Assembly (NCBI GenBank): GCA_965153455.1
Contig: OZ234501.1
Location: 10,602,001-10,666,000 of the forward strand
Source of the DNA: Sphagnum compactum
Lineage: Eukaryota; Bryophyta; Sphagnopsida; Sphagnales
DNA: 64,000 nt
Reading direction: 5' to 3'
Below, in pieces: positions 12,406 to 24,775 of the stretch (positions within the stretch are counted from its first letter, which is position 1; the number at the start of each line of letters is the position of its first letter). Under the pieces are notes generated by a model. That model was not told the origin of the DNA. It did no database searches and saw only the letters and a list, made by a program, of their open reading frames with translations. Position numbers and translations under genes: made by a program.

Positions 12406-13980
12406 CACTACACTAAAATGTGTCTTAGTTCACTTTGGGTTTCATTCGATTTTGAATGAATTTGGACATTTTTACCATGGTGAAACTAATCAACCCCCCA
12501 ATGAACGGAACCACTTGCTATGAATAGTGAATTGGTTCAATAATACCTAATGAAATAATTTTATTTTTAAATAAAATATAAATTTTATTAAACCATTTCA
12601 CTTGCTAGTTAATTAAATAAGCAACATGGAAATCAATTAAATTTAAATTATTTAATATTCAATGTAAATTTTAATATTATTGATAATGTCATGATTTTCG
12701 GCCTATGAATTATTGAAAACATGTCACTACCTATGTTAGGTTAAAAACCTAACCATGTACATAAACCATGTAATCAACCTAATTGGGCACCTACATTAGG
12801 GAACTACATAATAGGAAAATTTGGTCAACTTAGAACTATTGACCACAAACACACCATTTATAAAATTTGATCCTTTGACCTTAAACACCCCTACCCTCAA
12901 GCCATCACACTTGTTTTGATAATGTGTTACATTGCATTCTATTTATCAAATATTTCATTTAAACATTACAAAAACATAAACTTTGAAAATTCATATTTTA
13001 TTAAAATTTTCTTCAAATGAAATGATTAAAGTTTAATTTAATTTTTTTTCAATAATGTAGATAATTACATTTATTTCCTTTTGAAAGTGTTTATTATAAA
13101 CAATGTTTTAAATGTTTTGAAAGTGTTTTTTTCATTATTTTATGTTACTTTTGGCTATATTTGGCTATTGTAGGCTACTTCAATTTAAGCTATTTACGAC
13201 TACTATGAGTTATGTTTTGCTATTTTAAGTTAAATTACCATAGGTTATTAATGGTTATTGGTGGTTATTAGTGGTTATTCAATTATAAACTATTGTTGGA
13301 TATTTTAGGCTATATTATCATAGACTATTGGTAGTTATTTTATTGTAGGCTATTCTAAATTATTTTTCATAGGTTATTATTGGCTATTTTAAGTTATTTT
13401 ACCTAGGTCATTATATTTTATTTTCAATTATTTTCAATTGTTATACTTAGGATAAAATAATTTATAATAACATAAAATAGAATGACTTTGAATGCCCTAA
13501 AATATAACTTGAAATAACATATTAATCTAAAATAAAATAGCCTAAATTATAGCCTAAAGTTAGTTGAATAATTTACTTTTAAATAACTTAAAGTGAAAAA
13601 ACCTTTAATAAGCTAGCTAGGATATTTAAAGTAGAATAATGTATAATAGTTTAAGGTATAATAATTTATAATAGCTTATAATAACTTATAATAACTTAGG
13701 ATATAAGTTAAAATAACTAAGGTAGTTTAAAATATTAGAGGGTATATCATAGAGTAGCATAACATATTTAAAATACCAACATAAAAATAAACTTATTTAT
13801 CATAGTATATTATAATACTGAATTATGTCAACTAATAGTGAAACATAATGTTTACATAGTGGTATTATAGTGAAGTACCTTTAACTAGGGTGAAATCACT
13901 AAAGTGCAATGACTTTATTTCACTTTTAAAGTCCCATAGTGATTTAGGTTAATGAATTACACCCCACTTTTGTACTAGTG
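12406..13980. mobile_element. Candidate CACTA-type non-autonomous element
   Basis: The left end reads CACTACACTAAAATGTG and the right end reads CACTTTTGTACTAGTG, whose complement begins CACTAGTACAAAAGTG. The terminal CACTA motifs are in inverted orientation, and a 3-bp TAT duplication flanks both ends, as expected of the superfamily. Subterminal CACTTT/AAAGTG words are present near both ends. The inside is AT-rich with many GGCTATTTTAGG-like words and no coding region. The inverted match past the first five bases is only moderate, so this remains a candidate. Confidence 0.45.
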
Positions 13981-14949
13981 TATAAAAGTTGTTATCATTG
14001 TGAAATAATACTCTCACTTTGAATTATGCTTGAATTATTTGCTTATGGTAATGGATGATTAGTACAATGTTGGGTGCAAACAGGATATCATGAGCCACAC
14101 CCGCCCCTTTAGGTGACCACTTATTGGGTGTATATTCTAAAATATTCCAAGAATATTTTGGACAAAAGTCTTTTAAAAAACATTTTTAAATCTTTAAAAT
14201 TTTCATCACACTATAATGATATAAGTTACATAAAAAAATTACAAAAAATATGTCATTGTCAAAAAAATTCACATCCATTTACAAGTTATTTTATTGCTTA
14301 AAAACATTGGTTACGATTTTAAGATTGATTTCAAAATTTTAAAGTATATATACCAATACATTGAAAATAACATTATGTGAAAGCAATTCCGTTTGGAGTT
14401 TTTCATTTTTTTTAAAAATGTTAAATACATAAAACTAAGCACTAGTTACAACTGCTTGTGTACGCGTTAATGTGACTACACTGTGCCATAGTTCTAAAAG
14501 GACATGATTTTCTTGCTTTTGATAATGCACAATACATGATTTGTTTCCATTATGTGTGATCACCTCATTGTGCCACATCCAATGATGATAATCTTATTCT
14601 TATATTTTTCAATCAAAATTGGGATATGCAATTATAATTAAGGTCATGGATTGACCTTCCCTTACATGTTATGTCACAAGCCATGATCTATTAGTAGTGC
14701 GCATTCAAGAGTCAAATATGTGCCAAAGCCTTTCATCTAATATGATATTGGAATCTCTAAGTCTAGAAGCCTTAAAACACCAAAATTGATGTTTTGAGTG
14801 TAAATCATCTTTAGGTTCAAAACTTTATTGTTATGCTTGCATTGCAGCTTCAATATTATTAATCATTTACTTCAAATTTAATGCACATCTTGAGCAATAA
14901 ACGCCTCATTCAACCTTGTTTCAATGAAATTTGCTAACTTTGGCATATA
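13981..14949. other. AT-rich sequence, nothing identified
   Basis: I see no coding region, bounded repeat or RNA gene. The 62-codon open frame near 14113 is lysine- and isoleucine-rich in the way of random AT-rich DNA. Confidence 0.5.
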
Positions 14950-14954
14950 GGTAG

Positions 14955-15774
14955 TGACGCGCTCCCAAGTCCCTAGTTAGCCCCAAGATGGGCTAACTTG
15001 TTCAAGTTACGGAAAAAGGAGGAGACTCGGGGCACACTCCCAGCCTTCAACACTAAAAGGGGTAGAGGGGGCGTGTTAAAGCCTCGGGATGGACTAGGAA
15101 GAGTGACAAGCTTTTCACTTACTCAAATCTGCATCAAAACCAACCACAAGTTGTTTAGACCACTTTCTGGATCACTTTGGTACTAGGACAAGCCACGGGC
15201 AACCTTGGACTCACTTGACTCACCACGGCCCGGACTCGGGGGAAGCCACCACCTTCCCCCATATAGTAGTCTCTGCAGCTCTCCACCAAGGCTACATCCG
15301 AATGGCACTTTTTCCTGGGACTCCTAAGGAGGAGTCCTGAAACTATCCCGGTTTTGGACTCTCGGGACTTTGGGAGCTCATATCTCTTGGCTCAGACCTC
15401 CGATTGGAATGAGGTCTAAACTAAAGTTGTAGCTCTCCTTGAGAGCTTTCCAATGGTGTGTTGCACTCCTCCTGCACACACCAGGATCAAGTCGATTCCT
15501 GACTTTTAGTGGTCGGGAGTCAAACTGCCAGTTTGACTCCCGGCCCTTCTTTTGCCCATAACTTGGGCTGCAGATGTTCAAATGGCTCATGCGAGGCCAT
15601 TTTCGACATCTACATTCCAAGACCTTTCCATTGATATGAAAAACACCTCAATGCGAGGTGTTTTGACCCTTGCAATCGAACTCTGAGTTTTTGGGAGTCC
15701 CGGATGACTCCAAGTCCCCAACTTTGGGAGTGTGAATTGCATCCTCACACTTTGCCCAAAGTGGGGTTGCGAGA
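14955..15774 (-). repeat. Solo LTR of the gypsy family found at 30.6-37.8 kb
   Basis: This 820-bp block starts TGACGCGCTCC and ends GGGGTTGCGAGA. It aligns along its whole length with the LTRs of the gypsy element, including the CATATAGTA TATA-box region and the words GCATCAAAACCAACC and CACGGCCCGGACTCGGGG. A 5-bp duplication, GGTAG, lies directly on both sides (14950-14954 and 15775-15779), as expected for an LTR insertion. There is no internal region, so it is a solo LTR left by LTR-LTR recombination. The final base of the expected terminal CA has the neighbour changed (GA). In the family's sense direction it lies on the minus strand. Confidence 0.85.
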
Positions 15775-15779
15775 GGTAG

Positions 15780-17260
15780 CCTTTTTTGGGTGAAATAAGG
15801 GTTTTGGGGTGAAAATCCTTCCCAAATGTAGGGTTACTTTATGAATTTCTCTATTACATTATCAAACTATAAACAATTGACAAAACTGTTGAAGTAAGGT
15901 TGTACTTAAATTACAATTTGAGGACATGAATAAAGGATTTGATGGTTAATATGATTTGTGGAAGGAAGAAAATTCCACCCTATTTTGAAGTAAAAAATAA
16001 AAAATTTGTGATCCACATGATTCAGTATTTCCCTTATGGCGGGCCTTTGAGTAGAAAGTGAAGTTTTAAAGTATCTTTTTTTTCATATAAAGGGAGACAT
16101 GTTATTCAAATCTAATTGGCATGGATAATTGCATGTTCAACGTGACATGTTTATTGTGATTCCCCACAATGTTTTCGGCCAAAATGTAAATTAATAGTTT
16201 TGCACTACAATATCACATTTTGGAGTTTTAACAAAGGTGCTCCTTTCATTTGAACATAATTGTGAATTGCAATTCTAATGGTGAATTTAGCTCAAAAACC
16301 TCAAAAGATGTTATGGCACCATGGTCATAATGTCATTTTTTTCATTTTTGTTGAGAAATAGGGAAAATAGTGTGAACAAAAAAAATTTGGGAAGGGTACA
16401 TTCACAAATATAGGAGCAATAGAAACTATAACCAGTGCTTTGTTTTTCATGTTTTCGTCTCAAAAATTTATATTAATATTACACATTTCTTTTGTACATT
16501 TTGATGATAATGTTCTTAATATATTTTGGAAACATGTATAATAATTTGAAATGAATATAATGAACTTTTAATTATCAAAAGCAATGATTAATCACTATAA
16601 CCAATGTTTTACAATGTTTTTACGATTTGAAAAAACTCATAAATGACTCTGAAAGGACTTGAAATGACATAATTTTGGAAAAACTTTTAAGACACATATT
16701 CACACCAAAGTATAATGAAACTTTACATTTGAGGTTGTAATGAAGATGCAAAAGCTAAAAATGGCTTCAACATAATAATCATTTCAAACTTCATAAGATG
16801 ACCAAAATGCTGCAACTCATAGTCAAAACCTTCAACCCGCAAGTAAATAAAATCAACAAATTGTTAAACAACAAACTTAACCACATAAATTCATGCTGGA
16901 AACATTAAGATAGATTTCACATCCAATAAACCACGTACATACCTACATTGGAATAATCACTCCGTAATTGTAATTTTCCATCATACAACACATACTTATG
17001 GTGGCACCAATTGCATTAGACAACAACTAATACCCTTGGGATTGGCTCAACACGCATTGTGTGACCACTAGAGTAAGCATTTTGTTAGCTTTCTTTCCCA
17101 CAACATGTTTGCGGGCTAGGAATTCCATTTTGCAAAGCAAATGTCTACCTTATATAACACAAATTAATGGCGTCTTTAAACTCCAATGTTTCTTTGAAAA
17201 GAATGGCTTTGAAAACAAATATGGTTTTCACATGTGTCTTTAACTTCTAAGGGCAAAGAA
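15780..17260. other. AT-rich intergenic sequence
   Basis: No coding region or bounded repeat is supported between the solo LTR and the hAT relic. The sequence is AT-rich and has stops in all frames. Confidence 0.45.
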
Positions 17261-17269
17261 ATGAATCTT

Positions 17270-18010
17270 TGTAAGCTTTTGCCCATTTTTGCCTACTCTT
17301 TCCACTTTTCTTTGTCCATGTTATAGTTTTTTACAATGATGTCTTCGCATCTTTTATTAACACCTTTCTCATGGAAAAACAAAACTTTAAATCATTAGTG
17401 GCCTATTAGTAGCACTTGGACATAACATACCCAAAACACTTCCGGCATATGGTTGTGGTAACATCAATGGAACATAGGACACAATTCTTGTCAAAACATT
17501 TGTTAGGGTGTTCAAGTTGGCACCTTCATCCTTCACATAGGCTATCACCTTATCACATAAATCAAATCGAATAAATAAATCCTTCAATTACAAAGCCATG
17601 GCAACCCCTACTATTTCATGAACTTCAAAAATCATGACAGTAACATGATAAGAAATCCATTGTCTATTAATATAATTGACCACCAAAGAAAATGTGTCAA
17701 ATCCAACATGGGACATCCAAAGATCAAACATGGCAATAATTGTGGTGGCTTCAGCAAGGGCAAGAAGAACATGGGATTCCATGATCTTGTTGACCATGTC
17801 AAGTATTATTTCACTACATAGTTGTCGCATGTTTGGAAATGTGACCTTCCCACATTGGCGAAAGATTAGACTACTAAGCCAAAAAAATTTAATGGAGCTC
17901 AAAAGGTGGTACCCTTTTGCAATATATAAACAAAAATATTCCAAAAACTACTATTGGGCAAGGTCAGACTTCTTGTAATGGACTCCAAAGTTGGAAAAAC
18001 TAGCAATGGA
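17270..18010 (-). pseudogene. hAT transposase relic
   Basis: On the minus strand the frame from 17944 to 17588 reads through a hAT core motif: ATTIIAMFDLWMSHVGFDTF, then VNYINRQWISYHV and IFEVHEIVGVAMAL. It continues after a stop as MKDLFIRFDLCDKVIAYVKD and EGANLNTLTNVLTRIVSY. Beyond 17387 residues like HEKGVNKRCEDIIVKNY can be followed toward 17270 in another frame. The order matches the core of the transposase at 8.03-8.5 kb, but the sequence differs enough to be a separate subfamily. At least one stop and one frame change make it inactive. No element ends were found. Confidence 0.65.
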
Positions 18011-21000
18011 ATGGAATGTTGGAATTCTCCATTTCTTGGAAAATTACTAAACATCAATTAAGACAGTGGCATTAGTAGCAAGTCTTTTGTTTTGGTATAG
18101 GTTCAACACAGCAAAATGTTCTATAGAAACAAGCCTATTCATTGTTGTTGTCTCATGCATTTTGTTACAAGTGACCAAACCCTTGCAGTGCCGAATATTA
18201 CTTTATACATAATCTTCTTACTAGACATTATGGTAGACAACACAAAACATCTTTGAGACTTTGAAACATCAATGATGACTTTGAAAAAACATTAAATCTA
18301 TAGGCAATTTTTCTTTCTTTTCCAATTTTGTTATGCAGCTAAACTCGTGATTGTCCAGAAGAAGATTTAGCCAAATTTTGGTAAATTATGGCCATTTTTT
18401 AACAAAAATCCCTTGTATGTGCTGAAATCATATTTTTCATGTTCAAAATTGCAAAAGTTTGCCCAAAACATCACTACTAAAAAACCCTTGCAAAAAAGGT
18501 GAAAGTACAATTGTGGGTATTGGGTCACATGTGGCCTTCAAACATGATTCCAAAAAATTAAAAATGTGGTGCACAAAAGAACGCACTAAAACCATTTCAT
18601 TTTTGTCAATTTTGTAATGTAGCTGAGGTGGCAATCTTCCATTAGAAAATTAACCCAAATATGGCTTTAAAAAATGAATTTTTAATATTAAAAAAGCTTT
18701 CCATATTATTTGCTACCCTATTGGAACTTAGTACAAAACTCTGACAATTTTTCAAAAAGAAGTTATGAAAATCTGGCCACTAAATACCTGAAAAAAACTT
18801 TATTGTCACCATTCAAAAAAATAACCCTACAATGGCAAACTTTCACCTAAAAAAAAACCCCTGACTAAATCCTCTTGATGAAGATTGGCTGCAAAATAAC
18901 AGTAAGCAGGGTCAAGCCCTTGGAGGAAGCCATTCCAGGAACACCCTGCTCAAAGGGTCTGGACTCTTACCTGACGTGAAGGCACAGACAGAATTGTTTT
19001 TTCATCTTTTCCTGAAAAAATGTAAGGCCCACTCCTGTTGCTGAGGAAAAACTCCAATTAGATCTGATAACGTGCCCTCCACACACACTAGAACATGTTC
19101 AGCCGGTGCTTTATGGCACATGAAAGTCCAACACAACGAAGCGGCCCATAACCTTTCGAACCGTGTAGACTTCTCACTGCAAGGACATCACATGGAGGAG
19201 ATACAGGATTCCATTCTTCAACCTTTATATATCACCTGACATTCTGCAGTGGCCACTAGGAAAGGATGCTCTCACAGAGAGGCGGTAACTGTCATTCGGG
19301 TGCGGCGGTTAATAAGCCCAAAAGCAGGGAGGATGGGATAGAAATTCCCCGTGACTCCAGTCCAAAGTACAAAGACAATTTGTACCCATTGTACTACCAA
19401 CTCAATTCTGCTTCAACTAAAGCAAGTTTTTCAATTTATTCTTTAATTTTTCCAAACCTCAGGTACATAGTACATACCAGTGTTGTGCATGAAGTGTCAA
19501 TACTTGTATATATAGCATGTAAATCTCATGTAATTGTAATTGATTTACACTTACAAGTCTAAACTTTTTACACTTACATGAGGCCAGTGTAAATATTTGT
19601 CAAATACATTTGCACAGCCTCATGTAAATGTTTTGAGGCATGTAAGTGTACATGTACATATTATAGACCTTTAATGATCATACTTTCTTGCAATTCCATA
19701 TTAATTAGTTGTGAGTGTATCCTAACGCTCAATTTTTTTTTTTTTTGCAATGGGCCATTCTGATTGATCCTTCACAAAATATTGTGATATTTTGATATTC
19801 CCCAAACATTAGCATTTTCTACCAATATGGGTGGTGTTATTCCAAGAAATATCTTGAATGCACATTTTCTCCCACCTCATTGCTTGAGTAGTAGTAGTAG
19901 TGGTGGTATGAATAGTGTTCAATAATAAAAATTATTATTGAACATTATTTATTGTAGTTTTACAAGAGCATAGGTATTTATCGTACTTATTGCGATTCAC
20001 ATTAATTAATTTAATTAGTTGTGGTGCATCCCAAAGTACAAATGTTTTGATTTTTATTTTATTTTTGCAATGTGCCATTTGGTTGGCCTATCACCAAAAA
20101 AAATATGAAATCTTCCCCATTCCCAAATAGAAATCACATTTTTTACACTATTTTACACTAACACTATTAGGTGAAAGCACATTAAACCCCCCAAAATTAT
20201 AGTCACAAGTATAATATTTGTGTGATTATCTTTTTTGGTAATGAATGGACATCACATCTTAGATTATGTTTGCTTGTTTTAAGTGTATTTTATTAGCTTT
20301 AGATTTAAATTTAATCAACTATTTTGAAACATCCAACATTGAAAAATTTGAATGTATGGAATATATTTGTGACAAAATAATATCTCTTATATAGTTTGAA
20401 ATTTTGAATAAATACTTCAAAACTAGGGTTGTCGATGGAATTACTGGATGGATTTTTTTATGGTGTATGGCATTGATATACATCAATTAAATCTAGGAAA
20501 ATTTAAAAATTTAAGGTTTTTTGATGAAATTCCATTTGAAAAATGTGTTTTCTTTCATTTGTTTAACAATGAATGCATAATAATAGCTTCTTTTAGGAAA
20601 AAACCACTACCATATAAAAAAGAAGGAGATTTTATAGATGGTCATTGCATTATTTTTCCAATTTCCTTTTGTTTGGTAATGTTTCATGAATCACAAACAT
20701 TAGGCCTTATGATTGTTGAAAAATTTGTAAATTATATATTTTATATACATTGATTTTATCCAATCTTCTTCATCTAACCATTGAATCAAGATTAAATTTG
20801 ATTCAAAGTGAAATTTGAGTTTTAAAATGTTGTTGTGCAAATTTTTAAGTTTTTTGCTTATGTTTAGAATAATCAAAAGATGCCATCAAGATTTTAGTTT
20901 ACTACATACTATGATACTTGTTATACATCACATTTTTGGAACAAAAGTGGCTCACTCTTAATGTGCTTTCACCATGTTTTACATAGGTACATAAAATCAT

Positions 21001-21927
21001 ACAAATATATTTGTTTTACATTTACATTATTTTAAATGGTCATGTAAAACCATATAAGTGTATTTGTTTTTACACTTACATTCACATGGAGTGTAAATAA
21101 ATTTATTTATGGGATTTACACTTACATGAAATGTAAGTCCTAAACCATTTACATGCACAACATTAGTACATACCATAATACCTAATAGAAATTAGTTATT
21201 ATTGCCCAAAGTTCTAAAAAATAACTACACGCCATGGCAATAATATGAATGAAGCTTTGAAGCATAATAACTTCAACATTTTAATATAATGCCTTTTTTT
21301 TTTTTTCATTTTAGTTTCGAACATAACTTACAAAAAATAATTAAATGTTGGCACTCGTAAAATGTAAATATATCAAATAATGTGTCATTCAAACAAGTCC
21401 ACCATAACCACATGCATTGCAAAATATGAAAATACATATATGTTATATGATGATTTTGACATATCATTGGATGGATGCAAATTGTAGGCCTCCTTGGGCA
21501 TGTACATAAGGTCCCCTTCCCTGAACATGTAGGTCATTTATTAGCCAATTCAATATCCATCTTTTGTTTTGTTCATTTCAAATCAATTTTAATAGTTGAT
21601 TAGTTGTTGCAAGTTAATTTTGAAGATTGAAAGGCACGACAAGATTTTGTGGGGAAGGTTGTTCTTGTGATGTTATACTATTGATCTTGTTTAAAGTGAT
21701 TTTAACTAATTATTTAAATAAAATGGTAGAAAGATGAGATCTACTTGACTCCATTGGTGTAGAAAGGTAGGAGTCATCTTTTCTTTCTCTAAAATGTAAC
21801 TCTTATTTTAATGATCAAATTCTAGCACAAAAAATGAAATAAACATTGACTTTATTTGGACATGTTCTCAATCCATGAGCTTTGAGCATAAAAAGTTTTG
21901 GCACATAATTATGTGTGAACACTTGCC

Positions 21928-22720
21928 AAAGTTTGATTTTGGTATGTGAGAGTAAAAAAAGTAAGTTATGTTCTTGTGTCAAACATATAATGCAAGGGTT
22001 GTTGAAGTTATGAGGGTTAATCAACTTTGAAGCATATGTCCCAAAAGGAATTTAACTTGGCATTATTTTTCCAAAAATTTTTAAGGATGTGCCTTCTAAG
22101 AAATTGTACAAGATCTCATAGACTACCTTTCATTTTCAACTTGGGCCTTCTTTGAGGGTAAGTATTTCATCACAATTTTTTGTTGAAGGGCTAGAAAAGA
22201 TGTCACACCCCAATGGAAAACTTTTTTTCTTGCCCACCATTCAAAGAAATTGTGATTAATGAAGGCATCAATATATAATTCTAGCTAAAAGTCATTAAAT
22301 AGATCAAATGTAGTTTCATTTACACAAATGATTTGGCATCTTTTTGTTGCATCCACCCCTTCATTCCACATTTTATTCTCAACAATATATGTTGATTCAT
22401 GTGGGACTTCATTATTCCCATCATCCACATGCAATAAGAAGAATTATTAAGGTGTAAAAAGAATAATTGTTCTATGATAAGACAAAATCATATATATACA
22501 TGAATCAAAGATACGAAAACATTCAATATTTTATTTTTGTGCAAAATTGGGCCTACGACAATGCATTATGTTGGATCCAATGCTTCTCAATGAAAATGTC
22601 AATGAAAAGGCCATGCACATATGTGAATAGTCAATAAGGCTTTGGTTAATATGTTCCATATAACTTTTGAACTTAACCCAAATTTTCAATATCTTTCAAA
22701 ATGCATAATTGTTAATTAAG
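21928..22720 (+). repeat. Dispersed repeat inserted in the left arm
   Basis: The right arm passes directly from TTGCCA to AGGTCATTT (complement near 38330), while the left arm has this extra segment between the same words. Parts of it match 45.38-45.80 kb in the same orientation: ATTTTCAACTTGGGCCTT against ATTTTCAACTTGGGACTT, then TTGTTGAAGGGCTAGAAAA against TTGTTGAAGGGGTAGAAAA. That points to a dispersed element inserted here rather than a deletion in the other arm. No coding region is seen. Confidence 0.55.
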
Positions 22721-23029
22721 TGGGTCATTTGACATCACTACAAGAAATCACAGCTTTTTTGACCAGGAATTTTAGTCAAAAAAACCCTCATATGTTTTTT
22801 TTGCCCCCATGTCCAACTTGACCAAAATGCCATTTTGGACAAGTCAATTTGAACTCGACCATTTTGATTAAGTCTTTTTGGTTGATTTTTTTGATTGGGT
22901 TTTTTGACCAGGTTTTTTTTACTTAACTAACATGACAATAATATAGAATTTGGGCAAAGACCGAAAATATATATTATATATATTATTTCTTTTTAATTTA
23001 ATACATAAATATTAATTAATTAATTACCC

Positions 23030-24400
23030 TACCCGCCCTACCCTACCCTACCTACCTACCTACCTACCTACGTATTTATTTAATAAACCTAATAATTAAT
23101 GCCAACATTTATTTATTTATTTACCTACCAACCTTATGTCCTAGGCCTAGGCTAGGTTACCTAATTTAACCACCTAGGCTAGACCAAGCCATTTAGGCTA
23201 AGCAAAGCCCTTTAGGCTAAACCAAGTAGCCGAGGTTAGGTGGTTTAATAAGCTTTGCGACCTAGGCTACCTAATTAAGTCATCTAAGTAGCCAAGATAG
23301 TCTAAATTACAAGTGTGGGGACTTGAACTCCTCACTTTCACATTAAGGAATCAAGTCTTTAACCATTGCACCACCACCCCACAAGGTGATATTCCTGGGC
23401 AATATATTTGTAATGAACTTCATTTTGGACCAACATATTGTAATCAATTTTCATGAAATTTTTTTCAACATCCATATTGTACTAACTGAACTTGAACTTT
23501 TTTACACTACTTACATAAATAGGTAGGTTATAAGTAGGTTAGCCTAAGTAGGTAAAAGTTACCTATTAATAAATGCATGTACTTAGGTAACATGTAAATT
23601 ATAATTTACTAGGTTTTATAGGTACCTATCAGGTTTATTCTATATCTACCTAATAAGCTACCTATGCCTATGTTATTTAGTAGGCTATGTAGGTACCTAC
23701 TAACTTATTAATAACCTAGCTTAGGCATACTAAATAGGTAGCCTAGCTGTTTAGGTAGGTCTAGGCTTAAGTTACCTACCTATTAGGCCTGAGTGGTGTA
23801 GCTTAGGTTAGTTACATACTTAGTAGGCTTAAATAGCTTAGGTTAGGCTATTTACTTACTTAGTAGGCTTAGGTGGCCTAAGTTAGTTACCTACTTTATA
23901 GGCCTTAACTAGGTTACATACCTAGTAGGCCTAAATGGCCTATGTTAAACCACCTACCTAGTAGGCCTAAATGGCCTTTGATTACCAAATAAACTTCAAT
24001 AGCTTAGATTAGGCTACCTCTTTAGTAATTAGGCCTAGGTGGCTTAGGCTACTAGCCTAGTTACTATGATAGGTTACCTACTTATTAGGCCTAAGCTACG
24101 TACCTATAGTAGGCCTAGGTTAATAGGATACTTACATGGCTAATAAGTCTACTTAGTAAGCCTAGGATACCTACCTAGAAAGCTTACATTACCTAATGGG
24201 CTACTAATAATCCTAAGTTACTTTTTAGGTAGCCTATGAGATAGGTTTAGGCTTGGCTACCTAGCTAGGCTACTTGCTAGGTTATTATCTAACAAATAGC
24301 CTACTAACCTAATAATTATGTTAGGCTAAAGAAGTAGTCTAAACGTAGCCTAACCTATTAGCTATATTAGGTTAGGTAGGTAGCCTAGGCTTAACAAGCA
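23030..24400. repeat. CCTA/TAGG degenerate repeats inside the CACTA element
   Basis: The block holds runs of CCTACCTACC near 23045-23070 and then long degenerate stretches of words like CCTAGGCTACC and TAGGCCTAAG. It forms most of the interior of the CACTA element. The same base composition outside the element, near 11.0-11.46 and 29.38-29.51 kb, suggests related decayed elements. Confidence 0.7.
23315..23392 (-). repeat. tRNA-like relic (SINE head or tRNA pseudogene)
   Basis: On the minus strand an A-box-like TGGTGCAATGGTTAAAG is followed after about 30 bp by a B-box-like GAGTTCAAGTCC. The outer sequences TGTGGGG and CCCCACA could pair as an acceptor stem. The arms do not fold cleanly, so it is not a functional tRNA. 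A related unit lies near 29280. Both sit within tetranucleotide-rich repeat DNA. Confidence 0.4.
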
Positions 24401-24775
24401 TGTTAAGTCATCAAATGATTATGGTTCATTTGATTAAGGGTCAAATCAAGATGGTCAATTTCACTAAACCCTATCCATCTGACATGGCCAATTTAACTAA
24501 ACCATGGCCATTTTGATCGACATTTGTTCACTTTGCCTAGATCTTTGACTTGACTTTTGGTCAAAAATGTCATTTTAGTCACATGTACTAATCAAATGTG
24601 ACATGTGTTTTTCATGCCCCCAACTTTTAATCAAAATGGACATAGCTTTTGGTCAATATGGACACTTTAGTCAAAAAGTTAACATTTTGAAAGGCTGTGA
24701 TTTCTTGTAATGCATGCACATTAACACAAATGCATATGTGGAGATTAATGATTTTTGAAACACAAGTTCACTAAT

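Larger units (their letters stand above)
22736..24712. mobile_element. CACTA (En/Spm-type) non-autonomous element
   Basis: The left terminus is CACTACAAGAAATCACAGC and the right terminus is GCTGTGATTTCTTGTAATG: a near-perfect inverted repeat that begins with the diagnostic CACTA. A 3-bp CAT duplication flanks it (22733-22735 and 24713-24715). The right arm of the inverted duplication carries the matching unoccupied site with one CAT (near 38318), which independently confirms both ends. Subterminal zones are rich in GTCAAAA/TTTTGAC words in both orientations. The interior is filled with TAGG/CCTA-type repeats and holds one tRNA-like relic. No transposase is encoded, so movement would have needed a partner element. 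Confidence 0.9.
18310..24775 (+). repeat. Left arm of a long inverted duplication
   Basis: This arm is a diverged reverse complement of 38270-41595. Matching landmarks include CCAATTTTGTTATGCAGCT near 18320 with its complement near 41575, AAGGCCCACTCCTGTTGCTG near 19024 with its complement near 40545, and CAAATGCATATGTGGAG near 24730 with its complement near 38300. The arm holds two insertions that the right arm lacks: a CACTA element (22736-24712) and about 790 bp at 21928-22720 related to 45.38-45.80 kb. There is no intact gene. A TATA-like CTTTATATATCACC with a moderately GC-rich neighbourhood at 19.0-19.35 kb is the most promoter-like part. The two arms may be two copies of one repeat family or an inverted segmental duplication. 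Confidence 0.75.

Noticed and set aside
23315-23392. Functional tRNA gene
   Set aside because: A-box and B-box words are present, but the T and anticodon arms do not pair properly. I keep it only as a tRNA-like relic.
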